A stretch of 29,035 nt of DNA from Collinsella sp. (GCA_019419525.1 DXZU01000039.1:1-29035); one strand, 5' to 3'. Counted from the stretch's first letter, positions 7,284 through 14,795 are shown. Notes: generated by a model not told the origin, from the sequence alone. A program made the numbers and translations.

Positions 7284-7493
7284 ATGTCCGACAAGCTAAG
7301 GCCGTCTCGCCGTGAGTTGATAACGGCAGGGCTAGTCGTCTTTTTGGTCACGGCACTCGTCTGGACTGTCATTGATGGTGCCGGCGCAAATGCGCTCACC
7401 ATCAGCGGTGTCATCACCCGTCAAAATGCCGTCTGGGCTTCGCTTGCAGCAGTTTCAGTGGTCATGCTCATTGGGGCTTGGCTGTTTGGCTGA
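7284..7493 (+). CDS. Small two-segment membrane protein
   Basis: A 69-residue protein whose start lies two bases after the KfrA-like stop, so it is co-translated. A basic N-terminus (MSDKLRPSRRELI) precedes two hydrophobic segments at about residues 13-29 and 48-68. I do not recognise the family. Linkage to the coiled-coil DNA-binding protein suggests it might be a membrane anchor, but this is only inference. Confidence 0.6.
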   Translation: MSDKLRPSRRELITAGLVVFLVTALVWTVIDGAGANALTISGVITRQNAVWASLAAVSVVMLIGAWLFG

Positions 7494-7527
7494 TGGCATT
7501 CAAAAACAATTAAGTTTGGAGTAGTCG

Positions 7528-8040
7528 ATGGAACATCTCTCTGTTAAAAAGGCAATCAACCTGGCTCGGACTCTCGGCGTCGCCGGTCTTTTGGCGGTTG
7601 CCCTGGTCACGACCTCTGGATGCATTCGTACAGATAATCACCAGCCGGAAAGCCAGGTTTCCACCTCTGATAGCTCGCAGGAAGAGGGCGCGGTTTACGG
7701 CAAGATGGAGTATTCACTCACCGGCGTCGAGGTACATGATTCGGCGGATGACGATGGCGGGAAGGTCGCCGTTGTTCGCTGGCACGCCATCAACAACCGA
7801 ACCGCAGATTCCTTTGCCACTGGAAGCTACATTACGGCCTATCAGAATAAGCAGATGCTTCATGGCGGTCTTGCCGCCGATTTGCAGGAAGATTCCTTCT
7901 CTTCGCAAGGGCTTGCGCCGGGAGGCGAATGCGACGGTGTGTCGATTTTCGAACTCAATGACATGTCCCCCGTTGAAATTAAGATCAACGGCACGAGCGC
8001 TGGATCGAACTCTCTCGACCAGACCTTTGAATTGGAATAG
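7528..8040 (+). CDS. DUF5067-like lipoprotein
   Basis: A 170-residue exported lipoprotein. A basic N-terminus and a hydrophobic segment end at the lipobox-like TTSGC with Cys32, followed by a Ser/Gln-rich linker. The folded part (about residues 58-165) is a beta-rich domain with KVAVVRWHAINNRTADSFAT, then QNKQMLHGG and GLAPGGECDG. This pattern is typical of DUF5067 immunoglobulin-like lipoproteins of Firmicutes and Actinobacteria, whose function is unknown. GGAG lies six bases upstream. It is convergent with the phosphoesterase operon, and a CTAG array lies in the junction. Confidence 0.7.
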   Translation: MEHLSVKKAINLARTLGVAGLLAVALVTTSGCIRTDNHQPESQVSTSDSSQEEGAVYGKMEYSLTGVEVHDSADDDGGKVAVVRWHAINNRTADSFATGSYITAYQNKQMLHGGLAADLQEDSFSSQGLAPGGECDGVSIFELNDMSPVEIKINGTSAGSNSLDQTFELE

Positions 8041-8057
8041 GCCTCATAGCATCTAAT

Positions 8058-8101
8058 TTTCTAGAAACCTTCTAGAGCATTTCTAGGAGGTTTCTAGAAC
8101 C
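8058..8101. repeat. CTAG array, four units at 11-nt spacing
   Basis: CTAG cores start at 8061, 8072, 8083 and 8094 within TTTCTAGAA-type units, exactly 11 bases apart. The array lies between two convergent genes and encodes the last residues (SRNLLEML) and the TAG stop of the phosphoesterase at 8072-8809. Confidence 0.75.
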
Positions 8102-8809
8102 GAGCGCGGCATCTTCGATCGACACGATGTCTCGGTAGATCAGGCGGTGCTTGGCGTCGCACCATTTGTCGTCGTGGTAGTGGCCGAAGAACCAGGCGCG
8201 GTAGCCGAGCTGACCGTCGAGCTCGGCAAGGAATCGCTGAAGCCGGTCGCCCCGATACTCGCGCCCGCGCTCGCGACACAGCTTCTCCGCCAGGGCGGCA
8301 GGGGCCTCGTGAGTCACAACGTAGTCGACCTTCCAGCCCACGCGGTCGAGCGAGGAGCGGCAGTGCTCCGTCTCTTCCTCGCTCGGCATCTCCTCGGGCC
8401 ACCAGCTCCTCCCCTCCTTGCGATACTGCCTGTCGTTGCTCGCGGCGCCGCCCATGGCAAGGACTGTGAGCCCGTCGATATCGAACACCTCTCCGCGCAT
8501 CAGGTGCAGCACGCGCGGTCGCACCTCATGGACGAGCCCATCGTTCCACTCCCGTACCGGCAGATTGGCCAAGGCGTGATGGTTCTCATGGTTTCCGTCG
8601 ACGAAGCACGTAGTCCACGGTTTGGACTCGAACCAGTCGAGCCAATACCTCTCAGCATTCGAGCCGTCCCAGACAAAGCCGAAGTCGCCGGCCACGATCA
8701 CCACGTCGTCGCTCGTCAGAGTCCGGCCCAGCGACCAAGACCTGAAGGCGAACCTGCTGGCCCCGTACTCGGCCCTGCCGTGCACGTCTCCTGTCACATA
8801 GATAGCCAT
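8072..8809 (-). CDS. Metallophosphoesterase (third gene of a coupled trio)
   Basis: A 245-residue calcineurin-like phosphoesterase. Metal-binding motifs in order are GDVHG (residues 7-11), VAGDFGFVWD, DGNHEN, VVTHEAP and FGHYHDDKW. This is the complete set for a dinuclear metal site that hydrolyses phosphoester bonds. The start at 8809 is fixed by an ATGA overlap with the preceding gene. It resembles the protein at 8809-9534 along its whole length, including GEVFDIDGLTVLAMGGAASNDRQYR-like segments, so the pair arose by tandem duplication. No signal peptide is present, and the substrate is unknown. The CTAG array at 8058-8101 overlaps its 3' end. Confidence 0.85.
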   Translation of the reverse strand: MAIYVTGDVHGRAEYGASRFAFRSWSLGRTLTSDDVVIVAGDFGFVWDGSNAERYWLDWFESKPWTTCFVDGNHENHHALANLPVREWNDGLVHEVRPRVLHLMRGEVFDIDGLTVLAMGGAASNDRQYRKEGRSWWPEEMPSEEETEHCRSSLDRVGWKVDYVVTHEAPAALAEKLCRERGREYRGDRLQRFLAELDGQLGYRAWFFGHYHDDKWCDAKHRLIYRDIVSIEDAALGSRNLLEML

Positions 8810-9534
8810 CAGTACGCACCCCACGGCAGGAGTTTGTCCCCGAGCCTCACGATCCGATCGTACAGCACGGTATGACGTTCGTCCGGGTTGCCGTCTCGGT
8901 GAAAATGGCCGTAATACCAGCGCTTGTAGTCCAGGCGGTCCTCGAGCTCGTCGAGGAATCCGGTCAGCCGGTCCACATCAGGGCGTTCCCAGCCCGGGTC
9001 CGGATAGAGCGTCGGCGAGAGCATGCGCGTGGCACAGGTATGGGTGATGACGCAGTCGACCTTCCAGCCGACCTCGTCGAGCTTTGCCCGCGCGGCATCG
9101 AATTCGCGCTCGTCCGGGAGCTCCTGAGGCCACCAGCTGGAATACGGAACGCGGTATTCCCTGTCCACGCTCGTGGCACCGCCCATGGTGAAGACCGTCG
9201 AGCCGTCGAGCTCGAAGACCTCGCCGCGCGTCAGGCGCCGAATGGGCGAGGTGTCCGACAGGCGCTGCGTCAGCCCGCCGTGCCACGGCTCCATGGGGCG
9301 CTCCTCCCAGTGATCGAAGCGCTCGTGGTTGCCGTCGACGAACAGTGCCGTGTAGGGGCGCGACTCCAGCCAAGCGATGTCGGCGCATTCCTCGGCAGAA
9401 AAGTCCCACGGAAAGCCAAAGTCACCGGCAACGATGAGATAGTCGTCGCTGGTAAGACTATCGCCGAGCTCCCAGTCGCGGAGCTTTTGCATGTCGAGCC
9501 CACTGTGGATGTCGCCCGTCACATAGACCGTCAT
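8809..9534 (-). CDS. Metallophosphoesterase (second gene of a coupled trio)
   Basis: A 241-residue calcineurin-like phosphoesterase with motifs GDIHSG, VAGDFGFPWD, DGNHERFD, VITHTCA and YGHFHRDGN. It is a paralogue of the 8072-8809 product. The start at 9534 is fixed by an ATGA overlap with the upstream phosphoesterase; longer in-frame extensions run into the coding region of that gene in another frame and are rejected. It is soluble, and the substrate (nucleotide, phosphoprotein or nucleic acid) cannot be told from the sequence. Confidence 0.85.
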   Translation of the reverse strand: MTVYVTGDIHSGLDMQKLRDWELGDSLTSDDYLIVAGDFGFPWDFSAEECADIAWLESRPYTALFVDGNHERFDHWEERPMEPWHGGLTQRLSDTSPIRRLTRGEVFELDGSTVFTMGGATSVDREYRVPYSSWWPQELPDEREFDAARAKLDEVGWKVDCVITHTCATRMLSPTLYPDPGWERPDVDRLTGFLDELEDRLDYKRWYYGHFHRDGNPDERHTVLYDRIVRLGDKLLPWGAY

Positions 9535-10169
9535 CGAATCACCTCTTCCCTCTTGTACGCCGCCAGCTCGCGCTCGATCTGCCTGTCGCCGGTCTCGTTG
9601 ACCCACCAGGGCCATTTCACCCGGCCGCACGGCTCGTCGACTCCGGCGAACCATTCCCTCAGCTCGTCGAGGCTCACCGGGGAGTGCCCGTTGGCATCGC
9701 AACCGACGTCGTAGCGCAGAAGGCCCTGCTTGCGGTTGAACTCGTTGTACGCGCCGCCGCTGCTGTGGATGTGCCCGTGGAGGTGCCACGATCCATGGTT
9801 CATGCCCTGCCAGTCGGCCATGGGGTAATGGCTCAGGACGATCTTCTGCCCGTCGATCTTGAGCACGCAGATCGGCGGCTCCACGGTGAAGGCGCCTGCG
9901 ACCGCCGGCTGGGTCCAGTCCTTGTCGTGGTTTCCCGGGACGAGGTGGATGCGTCTGCAGGCAATCCGCTTGCGAAGCCCATAGGCGTCCTGGGCGGTCA
10001 TCTTGAATGAGAAATCACCCAGGATGTAGAGTTCGTCGTCCACGGCAACCCTGCCGTTGATGCTGTCGACGATGGCGTCGTTCATCTTCCAAATCGTCTC
10101 CCACGGGCGGTCGGTGAACTTCAGCACGTTCTCATGCCCGAAGTGGGTGTCGCTGGTAAACCAGATCAT
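9531..10169 (-). CDS. Metallophosphoesterase (first gene of a coupled trio)
   Basis: A 212-residue calcineurin-like phosphoesterase of a shorter subfamily than its two neighbours. Motifs are DTHFGH (residues 7-12), LGDFSFK, PGNHDKD, LSHYPMADW and HGHIHSSG. The start has GGAG eight bases upstream. The type with DTHFGHENVLKF and HGHIH is common in phage and plasmid genomes. Its stop overlaps the start of the next phosphoesterase, so all three should be made from one message. Confidence 0.87.
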   Translation of the reverse strand: MIWFTSDTHFGHENVLKFTDRPWETIWKMNDAIVDSINGRVAVDDELYILGDFSFKMTAQDAYGLRKRIACRRIHLVPGNHDKDWTQPAVAGAFTVEPPICVLKIDGQKIVLSHYPMADWQGMNHGSWHLHGHIHSSGGAYNEFNRKQGLLRYDVGCDANGHSPVSLDELREWFAGVDEPCGRVKWPWWVNETGDRQIERELAAYKREEVIR

Positions 10170-10362
10170 TCCATTGTCTCCTTGTCGCTAAAAACCGTTC
10201 TCCTTTGCGCAGTTGAGGAGACGTATTTTGAGCGACATGAGGCGTTCTGACCTCATGTTCTGTGCTCCAATCTGCCGGATTGTTCCAGCTAAAACTTTAA
10301 AACCTCGTGCGGACAGAAAACCGTGTCTCGTTTGTGGGGTCATAGTATAGGCACTGTTAGAG

Positions 10363-10439
10363 CTAATAGCCCAAATCCGTTGCCAACTAGCCACTATTAG
10401 CAACTATTAGGCCTTTTGGACAGCCGAACTGACTAATAG
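10363..10439. repeat. ACTATTAG site cluster
   Basis: ACTATTAG occurs at 10393 and 10403 (10-nt spacing), with a variant ACTGTTAG at 10363 and inverted CTAATAG copies at 10373 and 10433. It lies in the 430-base gap (10170-10599) upstream of the phosphoesterase operon, where I see no convincing gene. The related cluster is at 16183-16231. Confidence 0.55.
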
Positions 10440-10599
10440 CCGCTATTTGTTGGGCTGTTTTGCAACCACGAGCGCTGCCGTGGATTCTTGATACGGCGCA
10501 TCGACAACAGCAATGGCGAGCGGGTAGAATGGTGCCGACGGCAGCCCAAGTTGTGAAGAGCTGGGCAGAGCCGTTGCGTTAGAAAGTTAGGTCATCATC

Positions 10600-10725
10600 T
10601 TAGCGACGGTGACCTTTCTTTTTGGGCTTCGAGCCCTGCTTGAGTGCCTTGGAAAGGCCGACAAGGGCCGTGAGGAGCGAGACCAGGGCGGTCAGGAGCT
10701 TCACGAACTCGGTGAAATCGGTCAT
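10600..10725 (-). CDS. Small hydrophobic peptide with basic tail (type I toxin-like)
   Basis: A 41-residue frame with a strong GGGAGGTGATG ribosome region. The sequence reads MTDFTEFVKLLTALVSLLTA and then LVGLSKALKQ, ending in the basic tail GSKPKKKGHRR. One hydrophobic helix followed by a lysine/arginine tail is the usual design of small plasmid membrane toxins. It is unrelated in sequence to the peptide at 5389-5541 but has the same build. It lies downstream of the gene at 10803-11051 on the same strand. Confidence 0.55.
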   Translation of the reverse strand: MTDFTEFVKLLTALVSLLTALVGLSKALKQGSKPKKKGHRR

Positions 10726-10802
10726 GGGCATCACCTCCCATCGGATGGAGGGCTCTGCCCGGCACAAGGGCTGCCGACAGCGCTGCTGATTCTAGCAGAG
10801 CG

Positions 10803-11051
10803 TCATTCTTCTTTGATCAATCCGTGCTCCACTCCCTCGCCGGAATCCAGTCTTTCCGCAGCTCGACGAAGGTGTTCTTGATTCCCGCGACCCCAAAACG
10901 GATCGTCTTCGCGCTTGTCACGGGCCTTGAGCTTGCCCCTGGCTCTCTCGACGATCTTGCCAATCACTTGCCGCCAAACCTCATCCTTAACTTCCTCGCC
11001 GACCTCGCCAAACTCCATCGACGGCCCGTCCTTGCTCACCGGTCCATACAT
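10803..11051 (-). CDS. Hypothetical protein with antitoxin-like C-terminus
   Basis: An 82-residue protein with a GGGGG ribosome site. The middle is a charged helix (KDEVWRQVIGKIVERARGKL). The end, NQEHLRRAAERLDSGEGVEH followed by GLIKEE, resembles the toxin-binding tail of Phd/YefM-type antitoxins. The N-terminal DNA-binding fold of that family is not evident and no toxin is adjacent, unless the peptide at 10600-10725 serves as one. The call is tentative. Confidence 0.5.
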   Translation of the reverse strand: MYGPVSKDGPSMEFGEVGEEVKDEVWRQVIGKIVERARGKLKARDKREDDPFWGRGNQEHLRRAAERLDSGEGVEHGLIKEE

Positions 11052-11085
11052 ATGGATCCCCCTTTTTCAATCCATCTATTGCGAT

Positions 11086-11137
11086 AGATCTTCTAGAAAT
11101 TTGGCAAAAGCGTACTCATGCAACGTTGCATGAGTAC
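11086..11137. promoter_or_regulatory. CTAG site plus 26-bp perfect palindrome
   Basis: TTCTAGAAAT at 11091-11100 precedes a perfect 26-bp palindrome at 11112-11137, built from two GTACTCATGCAAC half-sites. The palindrome lies just beyond the stop codon of the DnaB-like gene and shares its core ATGCAACGTTGCAT with the sites at 12524, 12603 and 13910. Confidence 0.7.
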
Positions 11138-11150
11138 ACAATACACCGCA

Positions 11151-12509
11151 TTATCGCGCTACGTTTCTTGCGGCAACGTAGAACCGGCAGTACTCCGGCT
11201 TGAAGACGAACTCAACAGTCCCGGTCGCCCCCATTCGGTTTTTAGCAACGATGACATTCGCGATGCCCTTGGCCGGACGTCCATCCATGTTCGCCTCTCG
11301 ATCGTCGGCTGAACGGTCCAAGAACATAACGATATCGGCGTCCTGTTCGATCGAGCCGGAGTCGCGAAGATCAGACAACTGGGGCACTTTTCCGACGCGA
11401 TTCTCAACCTGCCGAGAAAGCTGGGATAACGCAATGACGGGAACGTTAAGCTCCTTTGCGAGGATCTTGAGCGAACGGGAGATCTTGCCGATCTGAACGT
11501 TCCTGCTCTCGAACTTGCTTCCCTTGGGATCATCAACCAGCTGCAGGTAGTCGACGATGATGATTCCCTTTCCTTGCCCGCGAAGCATGCGCCTCGCCTT
11601 GGCGCGAATGGACGCGACGGTCGTTCCGGGCGTGTCGTCGATGTCGATTGGCAGAGCACTCACGGATGCCACGATGTTCTCAGCCAGGGCGCGGTCGCCT
11701 TCCTTGATAAGCCCATCCCTGATGGCTCCGATGGTCAAGCCGCTTGAAGCGCCGGCCGACGCGCTCGCGAGTATGCGCTGTCCTATTTCGGTAGCAGTCA
11801 TCTCCAGCGAGAAGAGGCATACCTTCGTACCAACGCTTGCGATCGATGTTGCCAGATTGATTGCGAAAGCACTCTTACCGACCGCTGGCCGAGCGCCGAG
11901 GACGATGAGCTGTCCAGGCTCGAACGAACCGATAAGCTCATCGAGCTTGGAGAATCCAGTTTTGACATGGTCCGTCGCTCCGCCCGTCCTGGTCGCCTCG
12001 GCGGAATCGAGGACGAGGCGTAAAGCGCTTTCCATGCTCTTGTAATCGCTTGGGACGGATTGCTCGGTCGCGGCGAGAAAGGTGTCCTGGACTGCGGAGA
12101 TGTATTCCGCGGTGTCTATCGGCGGGTTATTGGTTAGCGACGTCACTTCAGCGGTCGCGGCGATGACATTACGGCGAGCGGTGTCACGTCGCAGGATGTC
12201 AACGTAGTGCTCATACGACGCCTGAGCAAAGTCGTCCGAGATGAGTTCGATGACGTATGCCTCGCCACCGACGGCAGCGAGCTTTCCGCTGCTCCGAAGC
12301 CCATCGATGACGGAGACGCAGTCGGCCCCGATACCCTTCGCATCAAGATCGCAAATCGCCTTGAAGATCGTCCTGTTCGACGGAGAGAAAAAATCTGACT
12401 CCGTGCAACTTGCCACGATTTCCACGCGTGAAACGCGGTTCGTCATGGCGGCGGCCAGCACTTTCTTTTCTGCTTCGATGTTGGACGGGAGTTTCGTTGG
12501 TAACGGCAT
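11151..12509 (-). CDS. dnaB: DnaB-type replicative helicase, plasmid-borne
   Basis: A 452-residue homohexameric helicase of the DnaB family, which unwinds DNA at replication forks. The N-terminal primase-interacting domain starts NIEAEKKVLAAAM. The RecA-like motor follows, with Walker A GARPAVGKS (residues 205-213), Walker B IIIVDYLQL (about 316-324), SQLSRQVENR and the arginine-finger region SDLRDSGSIEQDADIVMFLD. The length is close to chromosomal DnaB. The start at 12509 is chosen because AGGAAGG lies seven bases upstream. Palindromes sharing the ATGCAACGTTGCAT core lie at both ends of the gene, so the Rep-like protein probably controls it. A second, element-specific DnaB indicates partial replication autonomy. 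Confidence 0.92.
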   Translation of the reverse strand: MPLPTKLPSNIEAEKKVLAAAMTNRVSRVEIVASCTESDFFSPSNRTIFKAICDLDAKGIGADCVSVIDGLRSSGKLAAVGGEAYVIELISDDFAQASYEHYVDILRRDTARRNVIAATAEVTSLTNNPPIDTAEYISAVQDTFLAATEQSVPSDYKSMESALRLVLDSAEATRTGGATDHVKTGFSKLDELIGSFEPGQLIVLGARPAVGKSAFAINLATSIASVGTKVCLFSLEMTATEIGQRILASASAGASSGLTIGAIRDGLIKEGDRALAENIVASVSALPIDIDDTPGTTVASIRAKARRMLRGQGKGIIIVDYLQLVDDPKGSKFESRNVQIGKISRSLKILAKELNVPVIALSQLSRQVENRVGKVPQLSDLRDSGSIEQDADIVMFLDRSADDREANMDGRPAKGIANVIVAKNRMGATGTVEFVFKPEYCRFYVAARNVAR

Positions 12510-12523
12510 ATTTGGCCTTCCTA

Positions 12524-12557
12524 CTGCGTACCAATGCAACGTTGCATGAATACGCAG
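12524..12557. promoter_or_regulatory. ATGCAACGTTGCAT palindrome upstream of dnaB
   Basis: The core palindrome at 12534-12547 is flanked by CTGCGTA and TACGCAG arms. It lies 15-48 bases upstream of the dnaB start, where a bound protein would block transcription or translation. Confidence 0.65.
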
Positions 12558-12565
12558 TTGAATAA

Positions 12566-12594
12566 TCTGATATTTTCTAGAAAATATCTAGATT
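12566..12594. repeat. CTAG pair at 11-nt spacing between rep and dnaB
   Basis: CTAG cores start at 12577 and 12588 within TTTTCTAGAAAATATCTAGA, and a degenerate unit (ATCTGA) lies 11 bases before. They share unit and spacing with the arrays at 8058, 15709, 15785 and 16325. Confidence 0.6.
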
Positions 12595-12602
12595 TATCCC
12601 TT

Positions 12603-12638
12603 AATGCGCACTGATGCAACGTTGCATCAGTGCGCATT
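12603..12638. promoter_or_regulatory. 36-bp perfect palindrome at the end of the rep-like gene
   Basis: Arms AATGCGCACTGATGCAAC (12603-12620) and its exact complement (12621-12638) leave no loop. It starts at the stop codon of the gene at 12638-13450. With no T-tract it is more likely a protein site than a terminator. The core matches the origin iterons. Confidence 0.7.
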
Positions 12639-13450
12639 TACTTGTTTCTCTTTCTCGACTTCTTGAGAATCGCTTCCAGTGCTCGTGTGCGGTCATCTTC
12701 GAGACGGACCGCAGCCACAGCGGCCCCCGACGCGATTTCCGGCACGACCTGCTTTCCCTGCTTCTTGAGCTCAATGAAACCTTGCTCGGCAAGATGCTTC
12801 CTAGCCTTTTGGAGCGCGGAGACGGAAATACCCAGGAGCTCTGCCAGCTCCGGGTTCTTCATCGCGCCGCGGGGGTGGTCCAGCAGACTTTGGGACACGA
12901 GGTCGCCGAACACGACACAGGCTGCATCGTGGAACGCATCACTTGCAAGCATGAATCGCGGCACGTGAAGGAACTGACCGCTAATCAATTCGCTTTTGGA
13001 CATGCCGACAAAGTTACCGATTTCATCAAAGTCAACCGAAAGAGCCCCGCTTTCCGAGCGCACGACCCATCCCCAACCAACCATCTCGTTGATGGTTGTA
13101 CTCACTCGGCACCGATCGATATCAAGTTCGACGGCCGTTGACTCACGAAGCTCGGAAAGACCAGATCCGATATGCGAGAGCAGGATAACGGTGCCGATCG
13201 AGCATTTGCGCCCATTCGGCATCGTCTTGCCAACCACCGAAACGAGACCGAGGCGCACAAGAAGCCATGGATAGTCCTTGAGCTCACGGGTTGCGACGGG
13301 GCGCTGCAGCACAGGCGCTGCAGCGGAAGTACCCAGATTGCCTCCGCCAACCGAAAGCTCGGTTTGGAACACGAACGGCGCAGGGGCATCATTCGATTTT
13401 TCAGATTGACTGCCGACGGCGGCAGCCAGAGCGTTGGCCAAGCTGGTCAT
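12638..13450 (-). CDS. Winged-helix replication-initiator-like protein
   Basis: A 270-residue protein with an unstructured Ala/Ser/Pro-rich N-terminus (to about residue 45) and two DNA-binding-like regions. The first is LSELRESTAVELDIDRCRVS, then TTINEMVGWGWVV (about residues 95-130). The second is NPELAELLGISVSALQKARK with HLAEQGFIELKK (about 199-230), which reads as a winged helix like those of DnaD/Rep proteins. The tail is basic (KKSRKRNK). The start at 13450 has AGAGG 11 bases upstream; a GTG at 13459 is the alternative. Its position between an iteron origin and a dnaB gene, both carrying the same palindrome core, suggests it binds those sites and loads the helicase. Confidence 0.6.
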   Translation of the reverse strand: MTSLANALAAAVGSQSEKSNDAPAPFVFQTELSVGGGNLGTSAAAPVLQRPVATRELKDYPWLLVRLGLVSVVGKTMPNGRKCSIGTVILLSHIGSGLSELRESTAVELDIDRCRVSTTINEMVGWGWVVRSESGALSVDFDEIGNFVGMSKSELISGQFLHVPRFMLASDAFHDAACVVFGDLVSQSLLDHPRGAMKNPELAELLGISVSALQKARKHLAEQGFIELKKQGKQVVPEIASGAAVAAVRLEDDRTRALEAILKKSRKRNK

Positions 13451-13568
13451 GATTATCACGACCTCTAGCCGACAGCATCATCTGCCAAGGTACATCCACA
13501 AAAACCAGCGGTAGAACCGAAGGTACTATGGTATGATGTCCTTGACAAATCGATATCACGTCGGAAAG

Positions 13569-13606
13569 AAAGACTCATTTGCTTGGCGGCTGCGAGTCTT
13601 TTTTTC
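13569..13606. terminator. Bidirectional terminator between RHH and rep-like genes
   Basis: AAAGACTC pairs with GAGTCTTT around a 17-base loop. It is followed by TTTTT on the plus strand and TTTCTTTCC on the minus strand. It begins a few bases after the stop of the RHH gene at 13610-13798. Confidence 0.6.
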
Positions 13607-13609
13607 TGC

Positions 13610-13798
13610 CTATTTTTCCTCATCGCCAGCCCGATCCTCGCGCTCATGAAGCATCTGGTTGCGCAAAAGCACGCCGATATACCCGGACTTGTTCATTCCG
13701 GTCTGCTCGGTAACCTCGGTAAGATAATCCACGAGCTCAACGGGAAGGGTGAGCAACACGCGCTTCTTGGACGGAGTTGCGTCCTTCTTGGATTCCAT
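13610..13798 (-). CDS. Small ribbon-helix-helix protein
   Basis: A 62-residue protein. The strand KKRVLLTLPVELVDYL and helices TEVTEQTGMNKSGYIGVLLR give the compact RHH fold of CopG/Arc regulators. An acidic tail follows. AAAGG lies eight bases upstream of the start. It sits between the iteron origin and the rep-like gene, the usual place for a copy-number regulator, and ends at its own terminator. Its target is unknown; nearby AT-rich sequence or the iterons are candidates. Confidence 0.7.
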   Translation of the reverse strand: MESKKDATPSKKRVLLTLPVELVDYLTEVTEQTGMNKSGYIGVLLRNQMLHEREDRAGDEEK

Positions 13799-13909
13799 CT
13801 CAAATACCTTTCTGGCCGAATTTACATTGCAAATAGTATATCCGTATATATCACGATGTTCAAATATATTTCTTCACGGTTGAATGCGTTGTCATAACCC
13901 CTTAACGTG

Positions 13910-14027
13910 TACTCATGCAACGTTGCATCAGTACATAACGTTGCATGAGTACGCACATAGCGTTGCATGAGTACACATTTATGTTGCATCAGTACGTGAT
14001 AAATAGGGGTTAACGTTGCATGAGTAC
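13910..14027. other. Iteron-type replication origin (oriV candidate)
   Basis: Five direct iterons with core GTTGCAT-S-AGTAC start at 13922, 13940, 13962, 13983 and 14015. The first is fused to an inverted half-site, forming a palindrome at 13910-13935. Very AT-rich sequence flanks both sides (13830-13875 and 14033-14070), which suits duplex melting. The gap 13799-14387 holds no convincing gene; a GGCCAC-AA-GTGGCC hairpin follows near 14073. Confidence 0.72.
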
Positions 14028-14316
14028 ATGTCCCTATATATGTAGAGAAAAGAGAATTGAGAATTAAGAGAGGGGCCACAAGTGGCCTAGAACCCTTGCT
14101 TGAAACTCACTGAAAGACGAACGCCTTTTTGCAATCGTGAGGTGACTACAGATAGGGCATCTTTTTCAGCTGCTATCCATTCCGACATTCAGTTGACCTC
14201 ACGTCTAGACCACGGAAACGGCCACAGAATCGAATATCTGACCCTTTGGAACCAATTCGACCGTATTCCTCAGACTGCATTATTTCGATGCCTTAAATCG
14301 GATCTGAGAGCTTACA

Positions 14317-14346
14317 AGAAAGAAAAAGCACCTTCCGGTGCTCTTC
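14317..14346 (-). terminator. Terminator after the duplicated-domain gene
   Basis: Reading the minus strand, AGCACC-GGAA-GGTGCT is followed by TTTTCTTTCTT. It lies 42 bases beyond the stop of the gene at 14388-14795 and probably ends the par operon transcript. Confidence 0.7.
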
Positions 14347-14387
14347 TTGACTGACGTTTGATTAAGATATGTTCGCGAAATGCGATA

Positions 14388-14795
14388 TCAGGATGCTTGT
14401 TCCAATTCTTCAATCAGATTGAGCAATCGGTTTACGGCTGGGCCTAGAAGGTCTGAAAGAGCGAGCGTGATTTCACTCCCTGATTCCTCCATTGCCATTG
14501 CGAGGCCCTTTAGGCCATGAAGCTCGATGGCGAACTTGCCGTAAATTTCGGCGCGCGTCTCCTCGGCCGTTTTCGTCGAGTCTTCGATGGCATCCTCTGG
14601 GATGGCGAACGAATCAATATTGTCGCTCTCTTCGAGCAGGTCGAGCAATCGGTTTACGGCTGGGCCGAGAAGGTCGGCCAGCGCGAACAGGGCTTCGTTT
14701 TCGGATGTGTCCATCACCTGCGAAAGCCCGCTGAGCCCACAGAGCTCCGTGGTGATGTCGCCGCTGAGCTTCCTGCGTTTCTCGCCTTGAGTCAT
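14388..14795 (-). CDS. Hypothetical protein with internal duplication
   Basis: A 135-residue protein built from two copies of a helical unit of about 50 residues. Copy 1 contains GLSGLSQVMDTSENEALFAL then ADLLGPAVNRLLDLLEE. Copy 2 contains GLKGLAMAMEESGSEITLAL then SDLLGPAVNRLLNLIEE. The acidic, amphipathic helices suggest a protein-binding role. AAGGAG lies upstream of the start at 14795. It is the third gene of the parA operon by order and strand, and a terminator follows. No family is recognised. Confidence 0.6.
   Translation of the reverse strand: MTQGEKRRKLSGDITTELCGLSGLSQVMDTSENEALFALADLLGPAVNRLLDLLEESDNIDSFAIPEDAIEDSTKTAEETRAEIYGKFAIELHGLKGLAMAMEESGSEITLALSDLLGPAVNRLLNLIEELEQAS

Noticed and set aside
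8809..9789. Long version (326 residues) of the second phosphoesterase
   Set aside because: The extra N-terminus is Arg/Pro-rich shadow of the upstream gene. The ATGA overlap and family length set the start at 9534.
10188..10403. 71-codon minus-strand frame upstream of the phosphoesterases
   Set aside because: It has no ribosome site, and the sequence is better explained as a regulatory gap holding ACTATTAG sites.
13822..14079. 85-codon frame on the minus strand across the origin
   Set aside because: Its repeated THATL/LMQ segments are translations of the iterons. It has no ribosome site.
14100..14354. 84-codon plus-strand frame beside the origin
   Set aside because: It has a TTG start without a ribosome site, and its end overlaps the terminator of the opposite strand.
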